DNA of 64,000 bases from Molanna angustata (Eukaryota > Arthropoda > Insecta > Trichoptera > Molannidae). This document shows, one piece after another, positions 1 through 11,755 of this stretch. Numbering within the stretch: position 1 is the stretch's first letter; the number at the start of each line of letters is the position of its first letter. Made by a program: the position numbers and the translations under genes. The DNA lies in NCBI GenBank assembly GCA_963576475.1, contig OY754972.1, forward strand, positions 31,947,890 to 32,011,889. The letters run 5' to 3'. The notes beneath the pieces were generated by a model that searched no databases, was not told the DNA's origin, and worked only from the letters and a program-made list of their open reading frames with translations.

Positions 1-44
1 AATGAAAGTTTTTTTTTTGTTTGACAGACAATAGGTTTAGATCA

Positions 45-257
45 TTTAACATTTTGTTTATTTATTTAATGTAGCTTCTCGGGCAACTAACAGGTGCTAT
101 GTCAAATAAATATTTAACACGCACCCAATAATAAGTTACCACATTCTGGAGATCCAGACTGAAAACACAATTAAAAACTGTGTCTCCACCGGAAATCGAA
201 CCCGGGACCCTTGGATCAGCAGTCAGATACCTAACCAACTGAGCCACGAAGGCCGAC
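45..257 (-). mobile_element. tRNA-derived SINE, family A, near full length
   Basis: Read on the minus strand. The element starts with a tRNA-like head that has a pol III A box (TGGCTCAGTTGGTTAGG, positions 246-230) and a B box (GGGTTCGATTTCC, 203-191). A non-tRNA body follows and ends in GTTAGTTGCCCGAGAAGC, then a short ATTAAATAAATAAA tail near 57-76. The same body and 3' end recur at 21,012-21,105 and 45,780-45,995, which defines a family. A SINE codes for no protein and moves with LINE enzymes. The 62-259 open frame is a by-product of this repeat. Confidence 0.82.
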
Positions 258-1553
258 AAAGATTTTGTGTATTTTATGTTCTCAATTAGGTATCAAACAA
301 TTCTAATAGTTCAGTTTCGTATTATTATGGAATTTTACAAATTAGAAGCCGTCTCAATCAACATATTGAATACTGCTAATAAAAACTTGTTATTTGAAGA
401 ATCAGGAAAATTATATTTTTACACAAAAGCTTAAGGCAGTATTGATAAATTGATGTGTCGCTATTTTTTAACATAGCCTTTTTTAATATCGATGGACTTG
501 GGGCTGAGATCTGTATTCCTAAATGTTTATTTTATGAATTTTAGTTGGAGTAGTAAACTAAAATAGAGTACGCGGCTACGTTTCGTTCACTGTGTGCATA
601 TGTTAATGTTACTGTTTTAAGGATATGTTCATTCTAAAAAAAAATCGTCCATTAAATGGACAAAAAGAAACAGCCTGTGTATGTGTGTCTGTTCCTACGT
701 GAGCGTGGGTATGTGTGTAATTTATGTATATGTATTAGTGAGACAGGGGTGGTTTATGTCTGGGGGTGAAAGCTTCCTCTGGGGCGCAAAAGCTTTTAAA
801 AAGGTGGGATTTATCTTAGAAATTCAATAAATAATAATTTCATTTTGGTTCGTTGTACCTCTTTTGCTTCATACTAAACGATCTCTTTTTCCTTATTTAT
901 ACCTACATTTTTTAATACTTTATTTTATTATACACGTACCTATCTATATTCTATAGGTAGGTACTTATAAAAAAATCACATGCGGAATCTGTTTATCGGA
1001 TTATTGTTGTAAGCTCATTCAAAAGAAATACCTACATAAGTAGGTAGTACGTTGCTTGTAACAAGAGAAAATAATAAAATTTGAAAAACGTACTTTCAAC
1101 AAATTGTGTTTTGGTTAATACAAAGCGCACATAATCTGAAAGCGCTAATAATTGATATAATTTTAATTATTTACTTTTGTTTTTAACATTTAAAAATAGA
1201 GACATTTTGGTGAATGTTGCACAAATTCGTTAAGCGATCATGCATAGTATCACGAGAACTGCGCTGTCTCTCAATTGTTATTATGCCAACATACACTTTT
1301 TTTTATAAACTACTTCTTGTGTGCATTATTCAAAATTAATTACAGATTATTGTGTATTCTATAATAAAAAAAATATTAAAACATTTTAAGAAACACATCA
1401 TATCGTTTTGATTTGAATTTCATCTTTTAACCAATTAGCAGTCGGTCTGTCAATATTGGTGTCAGTCGTTATCTTATAAGTAAAACTAAGGGGTTGTGGT
1501 TAACACTGAACTCTCTACTAGGTACTTAGAACAATATCGGTATAAACTGTATA
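258..1553. other. A+T-rich intergenic DNA, no gene seen
   Basis: No coding signal on either strand. The stretch has a TGTGTGTC-type low-complexity patch near 675-735 and many TAGGTAC words. I recognise no element in it. Confidence 0.6.
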
Positions 1554-2068
1554 TACTAGTTGCATGTAACACATGATATTCAACTGTCAATGGCGATAGT
1601 ATATATATTATATATGTATAATTGAAGAAAATGTACAAAACTTAAACATAAATTAGTAAATATTTTAAGATATTTTGTTTTGTATATAAAACATGCAGGT
1701 ATGTATGTCAGCATAGGTTAGTATGGAGGTCAGTCTATTTTTCCTACCAAGAATATGAAAACAGCAGGATGATTTGTATGTACATATGTTTGGAGATTAA
1801 GTAGGTATCAAACTATTGAGTGTATACTGCCTTACAAATTGTACACACACAGACCCACTAAATTTTCTACTCCGAAATCTAAGTAAATCCATGTATATAG
1901 AAAATATATGCTGCAAAGCCTCTAAGTTGGTGTTTTTTGACTTCAAAGTTGGAAAAACCTTGAAAAATATAGACCCTGCATACAAATCTCACGTATCTTG
2001 GCTTGATACTTTGTCGATAGGTTAAGAGAAATAAACTCTCTTGAACAAATTGACAGTTGGAATAGTTT
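1554..2068 (+). mobile_element. CA-repeat terminal-inverted element, internally deleted copy A
   Basis: It begins with ACTAGTTGCATGTAACACAT and the inner end CAACTGTCAAT (1581-1591), and finishes with ATTGACAGTTGG (about 2049-2060). These ends are imperfect inverted repeats of each other. Compared with copy B (2181-3206) it lacks about 500 bp of the centre and keeps only a short ACACACA remnant (about 1844-1852). Open frames here are shadows: they track the repeat sequence, not a gene. No transposase is present, so it is non-autonomous. It could be a MITE-like or a Helitron/HINE-like element. Confidence 0.68.
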
Positions 2069-2180
2069 CAATAACTTTATTTTAAAAATAGAGATTTGGT
2101 TTTTTTAGTTTGATAATATCTGAATACCTATAATTGAAAGTAGTATATTTCCATGATCCAACTCTAGTAATATAGGTACA

Positions 2181-3206
2181 TACTAGTTGCATGTAACACA
2201 TGAGATCCAACTGTCGATAGCGATAGTATGTATAGTTGAAGAATATGTACCAAACTATAAACCCATAGATACAAATTATTGAATATTTTCAGATATTTTG
2301 TTTTCTATACAACATATATTATGTAGGTATGTATGTCAAGATAGGATAGTATGGAGGAAGATCCTTTTTCCTACCCAGAATATGCAAATAGCATGATGGT
2401 ATGTATGTATGTTTGGAGATGAAGTATCAAACTATTAAGTCTTCTTACATATTGTGTATAGGCGACTGCCATACAAAATGTATGAAGCGATGTCGTCACT
2501 AAATTCAATTTTTAAAAAAATTGTTAAAAAAAAATTGAGATCTTCTACTACAATGTTAATATTTTTTATAGAAAATTTAATTATCTAGTTGGGGTGTTTC
2601 GGCTTTTTTCGATATTTTTGAAAAATTCGGAAATATAGGCAGTTAAACTCATAAATTTATCATAAAAAAAATATTTTTCTTAATAAAAAATGTTTAAGAA
2701 ACCCTGGAATTTTTTTGAAAAAACTAATTTGAGATTTTGTATTTGTCTATGTTTGTACCAATTTTCAGCGTTCTAGCGTTTATGGTTTCTGAGATATATG
2801 GAAAAATAAAATAAAAATTCAAAAGTTGATAACTCCTGACTGAAACAAAAATTCAAAATTCCGAGTATAAAAGTTTTGTAGGCCTGTAACTGTTTATATA
2901 TTCTGAAATTTTAGGCTCTGTAAATTGAGCGGATCAAAAGTTATAAGGGGGGGGGGGACACACACACACACACAGACACACACACACACACAGACACACG
3001 AAATATTCTACTCCGAATTCTGAGTAAATCCGTGTATGGAACATATATGCTGCGAAGCCTCTAAGTTGGTGTTTTTTGACTTCAAAGTTGGAAAAGCCGT
3101 GAAAAAAGTAGACCTCTCCATACAATTCTCGCGTATTCTGGCTTGAAACATTGTCGATATGTTAAGAGAACAAAGTTCTCCTGAACAAATCGACAGTTGG
3201 ATTAGT
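2181..3206 (+). mobile_element. CA-repeat terminal-inverted element, copy B
   Basis: Inverted ends CCAACTGTCGAT (2207-2218) and ATCGACAGTTGG (3189-3200) enclose about 970 bp of A+T-rich non-coding DNA. A G-run followed by an interrupted CA microsatellite lies at about 2946-3000. Just inside the right end is a small hairpin, GAGAACAAAGTTCTC. About 40 bp upstream of the left inverted end is the shared word TAGTTGCATGTAACACATGA. Nearly identical sequence recurs in the 31-33 kb palindrome. It lies 120 bp downstream of copy A in the same orientation. Family not identified. Confidence 0.75.
2946..3000. repeat. Interrupted G/CA microsatellite
   Basis: A run of G is followed by CA dinucleotides broken by CAGACA units. 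It lies inside copy B of the CA-repeat element, at the same internal position as the long CA/TG runs at 31.85 and 32.4 kb. Confidence 0.9.
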
Positions 3207-6200
3207 TGAAATGTACCTAGTACCTCCACAGAGGTGAGTTATTTCAGTTTGAATATATATAATTTTATTTCAATAAATTTCATGGTGAACTTCTGCTATA
3301 TTTTTTACTCATGATCTTAATAAATGTGAGAAAAACATATAACATATTATTTTGGTTCCATAGATCTGTTAACATAATATCTTTTTATTTTGATTCTATG
3401 GCGACGTTGTCTCGAGATAAGAAAGTACCTTCCTACTGAACAAAAAAAACACATTTACGATGTATAGGTAAGTGGAAGAAGAAATGATTATATCAGTTAG
3501 GTTAGTTAGGTATGTATTGAAAATAGATATAATCTTGACTATTTTCCTGATGGCAAAATAGTTTAAACCCCATCTGCAGATGAGCTTTCTAGATAAGAAT
3601 GCCATATCGTTACCTTACATTTTTGACGTTTAGGTGAATATTTTGCACATTTTAAAATTATCCATAAAATGTACATACGCTGACGCACATAACGACTGAA
3701 TGGTGTAGATTGGTAGATTTTCGACATCGACCTCTTCTACTATCCAGAGATGATTTAAAAACAAATTTAATTCATATTAAGATTTTTTTTAAATTGTACA
3801 CTTACCTTCTTATTAGTTGCTGCATTAGAACACACTTCACTTAGAAAACTTATAATTCTCTTATACTTAAAGGTGATATCGTTATTCAGAGTGAATGTGA
3901 CGTCACATACCTTGAGGAATCCTCAAGGATTTCAAAATGTATTCCTTTACCTTAGACATTTTGCTATGCAAACATAAATATAATGTTTGTTCTGGACATG
4001 TACATTCTGTCACTTTGAAAGTGAATAGATTCCTTCAAGTGTCAAATAATAAAACAAAAGGAGAGAGAGGAGGATTAAGAGGTATGTAAGTAATGCTTAA
4101 GAGAGAACGAGTGCCAAATACTTTGATTCTTTCTGTAAAATGTATATTTAAATATAATATATCTCATTTTTTACCGATTGGATTCCTAACCAATAAAACC
4201 AGCAAAATATTTCATTCTATATAGAATGTTCATGGTCACAATCTTGGGATTGGTTTGCACCAAGCACTCCATCTCCCCGCATACCTCTGTACGAATATTC
4301 TAGCAGTTGTCAAAAGTAACAGGTAAACATATTATCGTTTGATGACGAAAATGTCATCAGTATCTATGCATTCTTTGAGGTGTAGTTTTCTTGAGGGTTC
4401 CTTAAGGGCGACATATACCTTCAAGGGACTTTAAAGGCCTGAGGCCTCTTTAATACTTATATTTGCCTCTGAATACGGGTGTCAATGTCAGATGTAATGG
4501 TAGGCAGCATAACAGTTGTGCGCTGATCTAGATTTTATTTGCACCAGGGTTCAAATCCTGCCTCAAACTAACTAATTTACCTAGGTATAACGCAAAAGTA
4601 CAAAAAAACATAGTCTAGGGAATACAATCTAAGGGTGTATATGTACCTACTGTATCTTTATATTCTCCACATATACATTCTGAAGAGTTGGATGATATAT
4701 ATATTTTCTGTGACTTTATTATAATTTGAGAATCAAACCTAGATAGCTGTCAAAGAGATCAAAAGGCTTACTTCTCACTTTTCTACTGCTGGCGACTGTT
4801 ATAGTAGAGGTTGGTTATTCTTTTGCTTTCGAAAATCCTCCACAATATTGTTTCGCCTCAAAGAGCATATGCGTAGTCACTAAGTGTAAGAAGGTACTTC
4901 ATATTATGCGTTATTTGTTTTTGTTGTTTGTGTGTTGGGTCGAAAGTTGAATACATATTGAACAGATGGTGTGAAGATAAGAGTCTGGTACCTTTCAGTA
5001 TTCATCAGATACTGGTAAGTGTCCAATTTGTAAACTCGCTAATGGCCTCCGTGCTTTACTCCTTCCTTCAGAAGAGATATAATCTCAAACAACCACCACA
5101 CAAGGTTATATTATAGGTATCTCACTTACATGAACATGCCGCTTTATAATGTAGTCTCTACTATCGAAAGCGCCAGTTAAACGTGTGCATTTTATTTTCG
5201 TTTTACGTTTCTCAACAATATAATTAGTCTGTTAAAGTACCTACTACCTACCTGTATAGACAATCTACCTCTACATAATAAGCTTGCATATTATTATTGA
5301 GAAATTAGTACCTACCGATCTTTGAGAAAAGTTTTTATTATTTGAATGAACTTAACAGCTTTAAGAAGTAGGTATTAAACATAATATAAAAATCACATAG
5401 TTTCATATCGCTAATAACAAAGTTCAACATTCTTTGGAATGCAATACAATTACAATTTTTTCTTAAGTGACGAACGTACATATATTGTCAATATCAGCAC
5501 TAATTTTCCCTAATTTCATACTATTTTTGACATCTTATGTCATTTAGAAACAATTAAACATTTTGTGAAAAAAATCTTAGCATTATATTATTATTTATTA
5601 TCATTTTGAACATGTTATATAAAATAAGCGTGCCTTTAACAAGCTGTTATATCACAATTTACTCACAAAACTGTCTTCAATAAAAACATTATTTTTAAAA
5701 ATCATGTTTTTTAAAGATGAACATTCCTATTTTTATACGTGTGTCAGTTTTTGATAAAATTCATACTTAAAAATTCTTAATTATTATGTAAACATATAAT
5801 TCGTCAATAAATTAACCCCAATCTAACTCTCCCGTGGTATATTGCTTAATTACTACTAAGCATATTATTTCTGGAAGAAAATAATTAACAATTATGATAA
5901 CACGAAGATCAGAGGCAGATAACACGAAGATTATAAAATGGTTTTATTGTCCACAGAAATATATGTATCTCTCAGTATATGTAATGGGAATAAACGGTTT
6001 ATCGTTTTTAAATTATCTACTTTCTGAATCAATGTATTACGTGAGACTTGTTTTTTTTATTTATCGACGTACGATTGTAGGTACCATCGTGTAACGTGTT
6101 ACTGGTATGGTATCTGGACGGGCAGCTGTCACTTATTATTGTCATTATATAATTATTTTGACACACCGTTGACCATATCGAATAACATCTGGATATATTT

Positions 6201-6384
6201 TACGACACATCAATTTGTTCAATCAAGAAATATATCTGTCACATTGATGCAGAAATCAGAATATATTTGACTTTTGATAAAAAACATACAATAGAATTGA
6301 TATTGACAGGAAAAAATGTTGTAAATATATGAGAAACGCAGCGGAAATTTAAGAAAAATATATAAAAGTAATTTGAAAAAAAAA
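3207..6384. other. A+T-rich intergenic DNA with small palindromes
   Basis: No gene seen. It holds a 10-bp palindrome GTGACGTCAC (3897-3906) and a 9-bp-arm palindrome CCTTGAGGA-A-TCCTCAAGG (3910-3928). A tRNA B-box-like word, GGGTTCAAATCCTG (about 4548-4561), may mark a decayed SINE head; no good A box is seen. The open frames around 4.9-5.1 and 5.9-6.1 kb have no recognisable protein features. Confidence 0.55.
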
Positions 6385-6736
6385 CGACTCCAATTACAGC
6401 TATAATGAAAACATAATTTAAACATTAAAAAGGATAAATATGCACTAAAAAGCATAAAATAATTGCCTAATTTAATTAAATAGCACGTAATTTTACATCT
6501 AACCCATGTGACAAACAACACATATGTAGGTTGCAAAATATTTATTAACATTGAAGTCGGCACCAAAGGCATACCTGCCTACGAATGAGTTCCATAAAAT
6601 GTCGTTTGTTAGATGTAGGTACATAAAATGAACGTGCTTTTTAATTAAATTGGGCAATTATTTTATGTTTTTCAATGCATTTTAACGTTTTAGTTTTTTT
6701 GTTTTCATTGTACATAGGTATTGTTGGAAACGAGGT
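6385..6736. mobile_element. Foldback (long inverted repeat) element
   Basis: The left arm (about 6385-6502) and right arm (about 6608-6736) are imperfect reverse complements, for example GCATAAAATAATTGCC (left) against GGGCAATTATTTTATG (right), and TTTACATCTAAC against GTTAGATGTA. The centre of about 105 bp is non-coding. The 117-residue minus-strand frame across the left arm is low-complexity A+T translation, not a gene. Typical of a foldback or palindromic MITE; the transposase family is unknown. Confidence 0.6.
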
Positions 6737-6889
6737 TTTTTAAAATCTTTTGTCTTTTATTTTTCCTTTTTCAGTGATGTTGATGATGGTTCAAATATCG
6801 CGCAATAGAGTAAATATAAATATAGCTTAAAAATAAAGCTTTCGCGTGATTTCGATTGTGATTTTTTAAAATTTATTTAAGACAGAGTC

Positions 6890-7620
6890 TTGGTGTAGGT
6901 ACCCCCACTCTAATTGGAAACCCTTGTGGTATTCCCGACGTGCATCTTACCTGTGTTTTGACATTGTTATACATGTCTTGTATGGTATGCACATATTCTT
7001 CCCGTATGCCAAAAGCTGTCCATATCATGCTTCTGGATACCATATCAAATGCCTTTTCCAGGTTTATAAATACTAGATTTAGGTCTTTTTTGGAATCTCG
7101 GTATTTTTAGCTAATATTCTCGCTGTATACCTAATACGAAAGCGTATTGATCGTCATGTATAATTTCGATATTTCTTAATTGTGTATTGATAATCCTTCA
7201 TTCTATTTTCATTGTGTGGGAAATTAGCCTTATTTCTCTATACCTAATTATCGTACTTCCTGGAATTTTTTTTCATAGTATGGAAGAAGATAGCTTTTCT
7301 GGTAACTTTCTGGCATAGGTTTTTATTATAAAAGTTTCATAGACTTTTATATCCTGCTTCACCACACTTTAGCCCACACTACATTCTAGCAGAGCTATTT
7401 CCAGAGCTCTGCTGGAATATTGTCTGGTCCCACTGTCTTTCCCCTTTTCATAGGCAACACTTTAATAGGTTACCTTAACTTCCGTTACGTTGATTTCTTC
7501 AAGTGGTCCAAGTATTAGTACTTGCAGATCTGTCTATCGCAGATTTTGGATTCCTCTGTGATCAGGGTACCATGTGTGTATTAAGATGTATTAAGATGTC
7601 TGAAGTATTCCCTTTCTATT
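6890..7620 (-). pseudogene. Decayed non-LTR reverse transcriptase (RTE/BovB-like) fragment
   Basis: Conceptual minus-strand reading gives reverse-transcriptase blocks in the right order but broken by stops and frameshifts. GKTVGPDNIPAELWK comes from about 7442-7398 and YREIRLISHTMK from about 7245-7207. LVFINLEKAFDMVSRSMIW, the catalytic Asp-A block, comes from about 7077-7020. The segment entering the GxxQG block comes from about 6960-6900. The YADD block and everything downstream are missing, and so is the endonuclease. It is an old 5'- and 3'-incomplete relic with no open frame longer than a block. The match is to the endonuclease/RT family of RTE-type LINEs, from knowledge of the motifs. 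Confidence 0.78.
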
Positions 7621-7689
7621 AAAATTTAATCATTAAAATCGGATTATGTGGTAGTGAAGTACTATCGCCCAAGTTAAAATTTAATAGTT

Positions 7690-7880
7690 TGATTTTTTTT
7701 CATGGATACCATGGATAGATCTTGAGTCGATTGAAATGGGACCAATCGGAAGATACTCCTTTTCTAGTAAAAAAAGAATCATCGAAATTGGTCAACGTGG
7801 TAAAAAGTTATCGTTTAACATGTTTTAAAAAAATGCACGTCGAATTGATAACCTCTTCTTTTTTTTTGAAACAGAATTTA
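7690..7880 (+). repeat. Dispersed repeat fragment of lepidopteran type
   Basis: Contains GGGACCAATCGGAAGATACT, then AAAAAAGAATCATCGAAAT, then GTCGAATTGATAACCTC. The same order of words recurs in weaker form at about 21,375-21,500 (ACCAATCGGAAGATAG, then AATTGATAAC). From memory, this word series is common in moth and butterfly introns, in elements ending with GAAGTCGG. The small frame at 7722-7907 is a by-product. Confidence 0.55.
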
Positions 7881-8370
7881 TGCTATGTTATTCTTCCGAC
7901 TTTATGACAATGCACCTTTGTAGATACATAAATAGAGGTAAATAAAAAATAATCACAAAAATACTTATCTATTGCATGTTGTCGATATGTACCTACATAG
8001 GTACTTTTTATTAGATACAAATGATGTTATTTCAAATAATCTTAAATGTTTGTTTGTATCACAATTTTGGGTAGAAAAGCTTTCAAAATTATATCATTTT
8101 AAAAAATACCATAGTAGTAAATAAGTATTGTAATCTATGCTAGTGGCGATTTGTTACCAAATTTAATGGCTCTTGTAACTATAAAAAATTAATTGGATTC
8201 AAAATAATGCTCAAAATACCACAAAATTGAAAAAAAAACAAATAAAAGAAATACAATAAAAATTATTTAGATTTAATTTTTTGATCGAAAGTTCTTGATG
8301 GAATTTCGTTAAAATTTCTTAAATTTTTAATAAGTATTTAAAATTAAAAAAACGTTTATAACTTAGTTCC
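7881..8370. other. A+T-rich intergenic DNA, nothing seen
   Basis: Homopolymer-rich, with no open frame of interest and no recognised repeat. Confidence 0.5.
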
Positions 8371-8436
8371 ACTGTTTATTAGACTACAAACTACAACCAG
8401 TTTCGTGCTAAGCACATTTTCAAGTGGTGAAACTCT
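8371..8436 (-). repeat. Short repeat end resembling a degenerate hammerhead core
   Basis: The minus strand reads CACTTGAAAATGTGC then TTAGCACGAAACTGG. The GTGC/GCAC arms could pair as a 4-bp stem (8405-8415) next to CGAAAC, as stem II and the GAAA of a hammerhead ribozyme would. The required CTGATGA is replaced by TTGAAAA, so it would not be active. Similar words end Penelope-like and other retroelements in many animals. The assignment is tentative. Confidence 0.3.
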
Positions 8437-8689
8437 ACTTTTTTTTCTTTTCTTCTTTTTTATTGTTAATGACCTATTATTTTTAAGAAAAAAAAATACT
8501 AGGTTTTTTTTAAATACCTCAACTTGTCTTTTATTCATTTAAGAGAATATTAATAATTCACGATCTTTAGTGCGAGACGGGATTCTATTTTCTGTTTAAA
8601 ATATTATTAGGTGTATATCCATCGGTTTAGTTTAATCTAAAAAAGTTATTCGTGTGTCTTTGAAACAATACGAATTAAGGGTTTCCTTT

Positions 8690-8750
8690 TGAATACCAGC
8701 GTGAGTCCATTAAGTGAACCCTGTGGTACACCACACGTTTTGTATTCTTA
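8690..8750 (-). pseudogene. Possible RT relic (GVPQGS block)
   Basis: One minus-strand frame gives CGVPQGSLNGLTLVF, which resembles the GVPQGSxLGPxLF block of non-LTR reverse transcriptases. No neighbouring blocks could be read, so this is a single-motif call. Confidence 0.35.
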
Positions 8751-9040
8751 TTGACTCTCTCACACTCTCACTCTGTCGCTGTTGTTATTGGTATTAGGAC
8801 CTTGTGCCGACTGCCGACCCGATCACATTATCGGATCCGCCCGGCTATTAAACCGCAAATTATTGTAATCGAACCCAACCACCAATGAACTCGATCAAAC
8901 ACACATTGCCAATTGCAAGAGATACGCAAAACCCAACCAACGACTCCTAACTGGGCTGGACTGCGATACATCGGCATAAATACGGCATATTTTTACATTT
9001 TACGCTAAACGGTCCATTAACAGCCAGTGCTATTGAAAAC
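8751..9040. other. Less A+T-rich unidentified segment
   Basis: About 8800-8960 is richer in C (for example CGATCACATTATCGGATCCG) than its surroundings and carries repeated AACCCAACCA words. There is no long open frame. Probably repeat-derived, but I cannot name it. Confidence 0.4.
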
Positions 9041-9110
9041 TTACATTTAGCACTAATAAAGTAATTCATTGGACCCGGGTTCAAATCCTACCATACCGAT
9101 TTTTTCACCT
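9040..9110 (+). repeat. tRNA-like B-box remnant
   Basis: GACCCGGGTTCAAATCCTAC contains a perfect B-box core, GGTTCAAATCC. No acceptable A box lies 30-60 bp upstream, so it is not a tRNA gene. Probably a truncated SINE head. Confidence 0.4.
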
Positions 9111-11755
9111 ACAGCACAAGAATTTGCTCAATTTGAGGAATGTTTGAGGGTCTTGTTACGAGATTTTTACAAATCCCAAAAAAATCATTGTAGAATGATT
9201 ATTTCATATTAATATAGAAGTATTTTCATTTCTGTGCCGGCTTCCTGGATTCTAGATTGTCTAGGGTTCCTAACATACCAGACATTTATTTGGAATAGCT
9301 TTCTTCCTCGTTTTCTTCCTTAACTACCTTTTACACTACTTTTGTATTTTTTCAATGACCTGAATATTTTTTTTTTTGTTTATTTATTTCCATAATACAT
9401 CAAATTAATACAATAAAGTTAACTTAAATATTATATGTTTGCACATTATTGTTATTTTTTATAAATGAAACCTTTATTGATTTTTATTTAATTTTTGTTG
9501 TAATTATGTATTATTAGTAAAAAAATAAAACAGTTGTTTTCTATAAATAAATATTTAAATTTGGTAACCTTTCTATGTATGTAAATTTATATTCTTCTTC
9601 TTCTAGTGTCATGTAAGATTCCACCTAATATAAGTTGAGAGTAGGTACATATCCTTATCTACATTGGTTCGAAACAACTCTTCCATAGCCCTTATTCTCG
9701 TACATTCTCTTGCATAGCGAAACAATGAGACGTTTTTATCCTTGATGATCAAATGCATTCATTATTAATTTAAACCTAATATTAATATTGTTCAATAATA
9801 TTGATCGTGTATGAGTACCTTTACAACGTATCAGTATTGCGGTCGAAAGAGTAGACGGTATCTGTTAACAACTTCTATGTTTATTGGCACGCACGGATTT
9901 TATAAATATAAGTATATAAAGATAAATAAAGCCTAGGTATATAAAAAGGCGACCATTGTCGAGCACGAGAAATAACCAACTATATACAAAGTTAATTTAA
10001 TTAAAAAATATATTAGGTACCTAAACTTTGCCGAACACAAAATGTACTAAATTTACCGACTGAATATCTGAGTATCACCCAAATATCTTTTTAATTAAGG
10101 ACAAAAACAATTTACAATAATTGCTGAGCAATTACAATTTTTTTATTTAACAAAATAAAGCCACCAAAATTAACTGCCAGTATTTCCGTAATGTTAAGAA
10201 ACATTCGTGATATTAGATTAATTTTATATCCATGTTTTTTGCTGAAAACGAAGTAGGTACCTATTATTTATCCCGTAACTTATGAAAAAACATTCTGTAT
10301 GGGATGAAATATAAAATGCGTTAGGTATATTTTTTCAATATATTATATGGAGAGAAACGAATGATTTCTCACTCGCTATTCTTGTCAATATGTGTCAAAG
10401 TTTTAGCAATCAATAACAATACCGTATAATTATTCTAATGAGGTAGTTACCAATATTATGCTCCTTATTAATAAAACTATGTACATAATAACGTAGGTAC
10501 CTATGAAACGCACTGCTACCGAATGTATTAGTATCTATAATTTTAAACAGATTTTATTGCTGATATAAGTACGGATGTGTCATATTAAGTTTTTTTTCTA
10601 TTTATTTGTCTGAGAAATTACGATTAAATGAGAGGTTTGCGACCAACATAATTTAAAAGATTCACTTTATAATAAAGATGTTTTCTCTGCTCTACTATTT
10701 TATAGTATGGCCATATTTTTCGAACATAAATTTATCAAAAACTATCTTGCAGAATGTGCATTCAATGACTTTCAACTATTTTTTATGTGTACCTATTGCG
10801 TACCATCTATGAAATTGTGTCTAATTCAAATTTAATCCCTTACTATAAAACTAATCTAGTTCGACATGTTGATGTCATCTGCATACAAATTAAGTAGACC
10901 TCGTAAGATTGTCGTTCTGGATTTGCACATGTTTGTGCGCGGCTATATTCATGTCAGTCGGCCTTGTGTCGCATTGGTTTTATATCCGCCTATGTCATTT
11001 TACAGTAGAGCAAAAAACTTATAATATTACATTCTTATACCTAATATTACAATTGAAACAATAGGTACATTTAGATTGTTTTGAGTTTATCGTAGAGAAG
11101 CAGGTTTTATTTTTCTGATTAAGGTGTGAGTGTGTGTGGTTTAAATCCCGATGAAGGTGATGATATATGACGTCACGAAGGGATGCTGGAGTTACTGATT
11201 TCCCAAGAGATCACGCATGTTGCTGGACCTTTGTGTAATAAAATATGTAGGATATTTATAGGCACAAAACGTTAATATGGTCCATGTATTTGTGATGGAT
11301 CAACACACTGTATTTTGGGGTTTTTATTTCAGGACAAGTGTGTTGCTTTGTAAATCCATTCATGAAATTATCCTAATTTATGTATCGTATGACATAGTGA
11401 ATTTACAATACATTAAAATCAAATTAACAAATACAAAATTAAATATGATATTCAGTTCGAGGGCCCCGAGCCAGTCCACAAATGCAGACGTCAGCTCGCA
11501 AATTATCCTAATAAAAAGGTTTTTTCATAATTATATGTAAGTACCTTTATCAGCTTAGAGTAGTCCTTCTACTCTTTTTAATTGTTATCATTTTCGCTTG
11601 TCCAATTCTGCATGAAGTTCCTTTTCATGTGATGCGAGACTTGTGTATGGGAATAAACGCATGTTTTGTGCTTCTTTTTAAAAGGTAAAGCACACCAGCA
11701 CACCTGTCACTGGAAATACAATTTTGTGAGATACTCCGTGATTATATGAATGAAT
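9111..11755. other. A+T-rich intergenic DNA, no gene seen
   Basis: Holds T-runs and TAGGTACC words. TTCTTCTTCTTCTAGTGTCATG at 9,592-9,613 may be a minus-strand RTE 3' end like those near 27.2 and 44.96 kb, but no coding remains beside it. A weak dispersed repeat with AGCACACCAGCACACCTGTC lies at about 11,690-11,745. The frame at 11,277-11,540 has no recognisable domain. Confidence 0.5.

Noticed and set aside
6219..6572. 117-codon minus-strand open frame
   Set aside because: Phe/Tyr/Leu-rich translation of A+T DNA inside a foldback arm; no domain and no support from the other arm.
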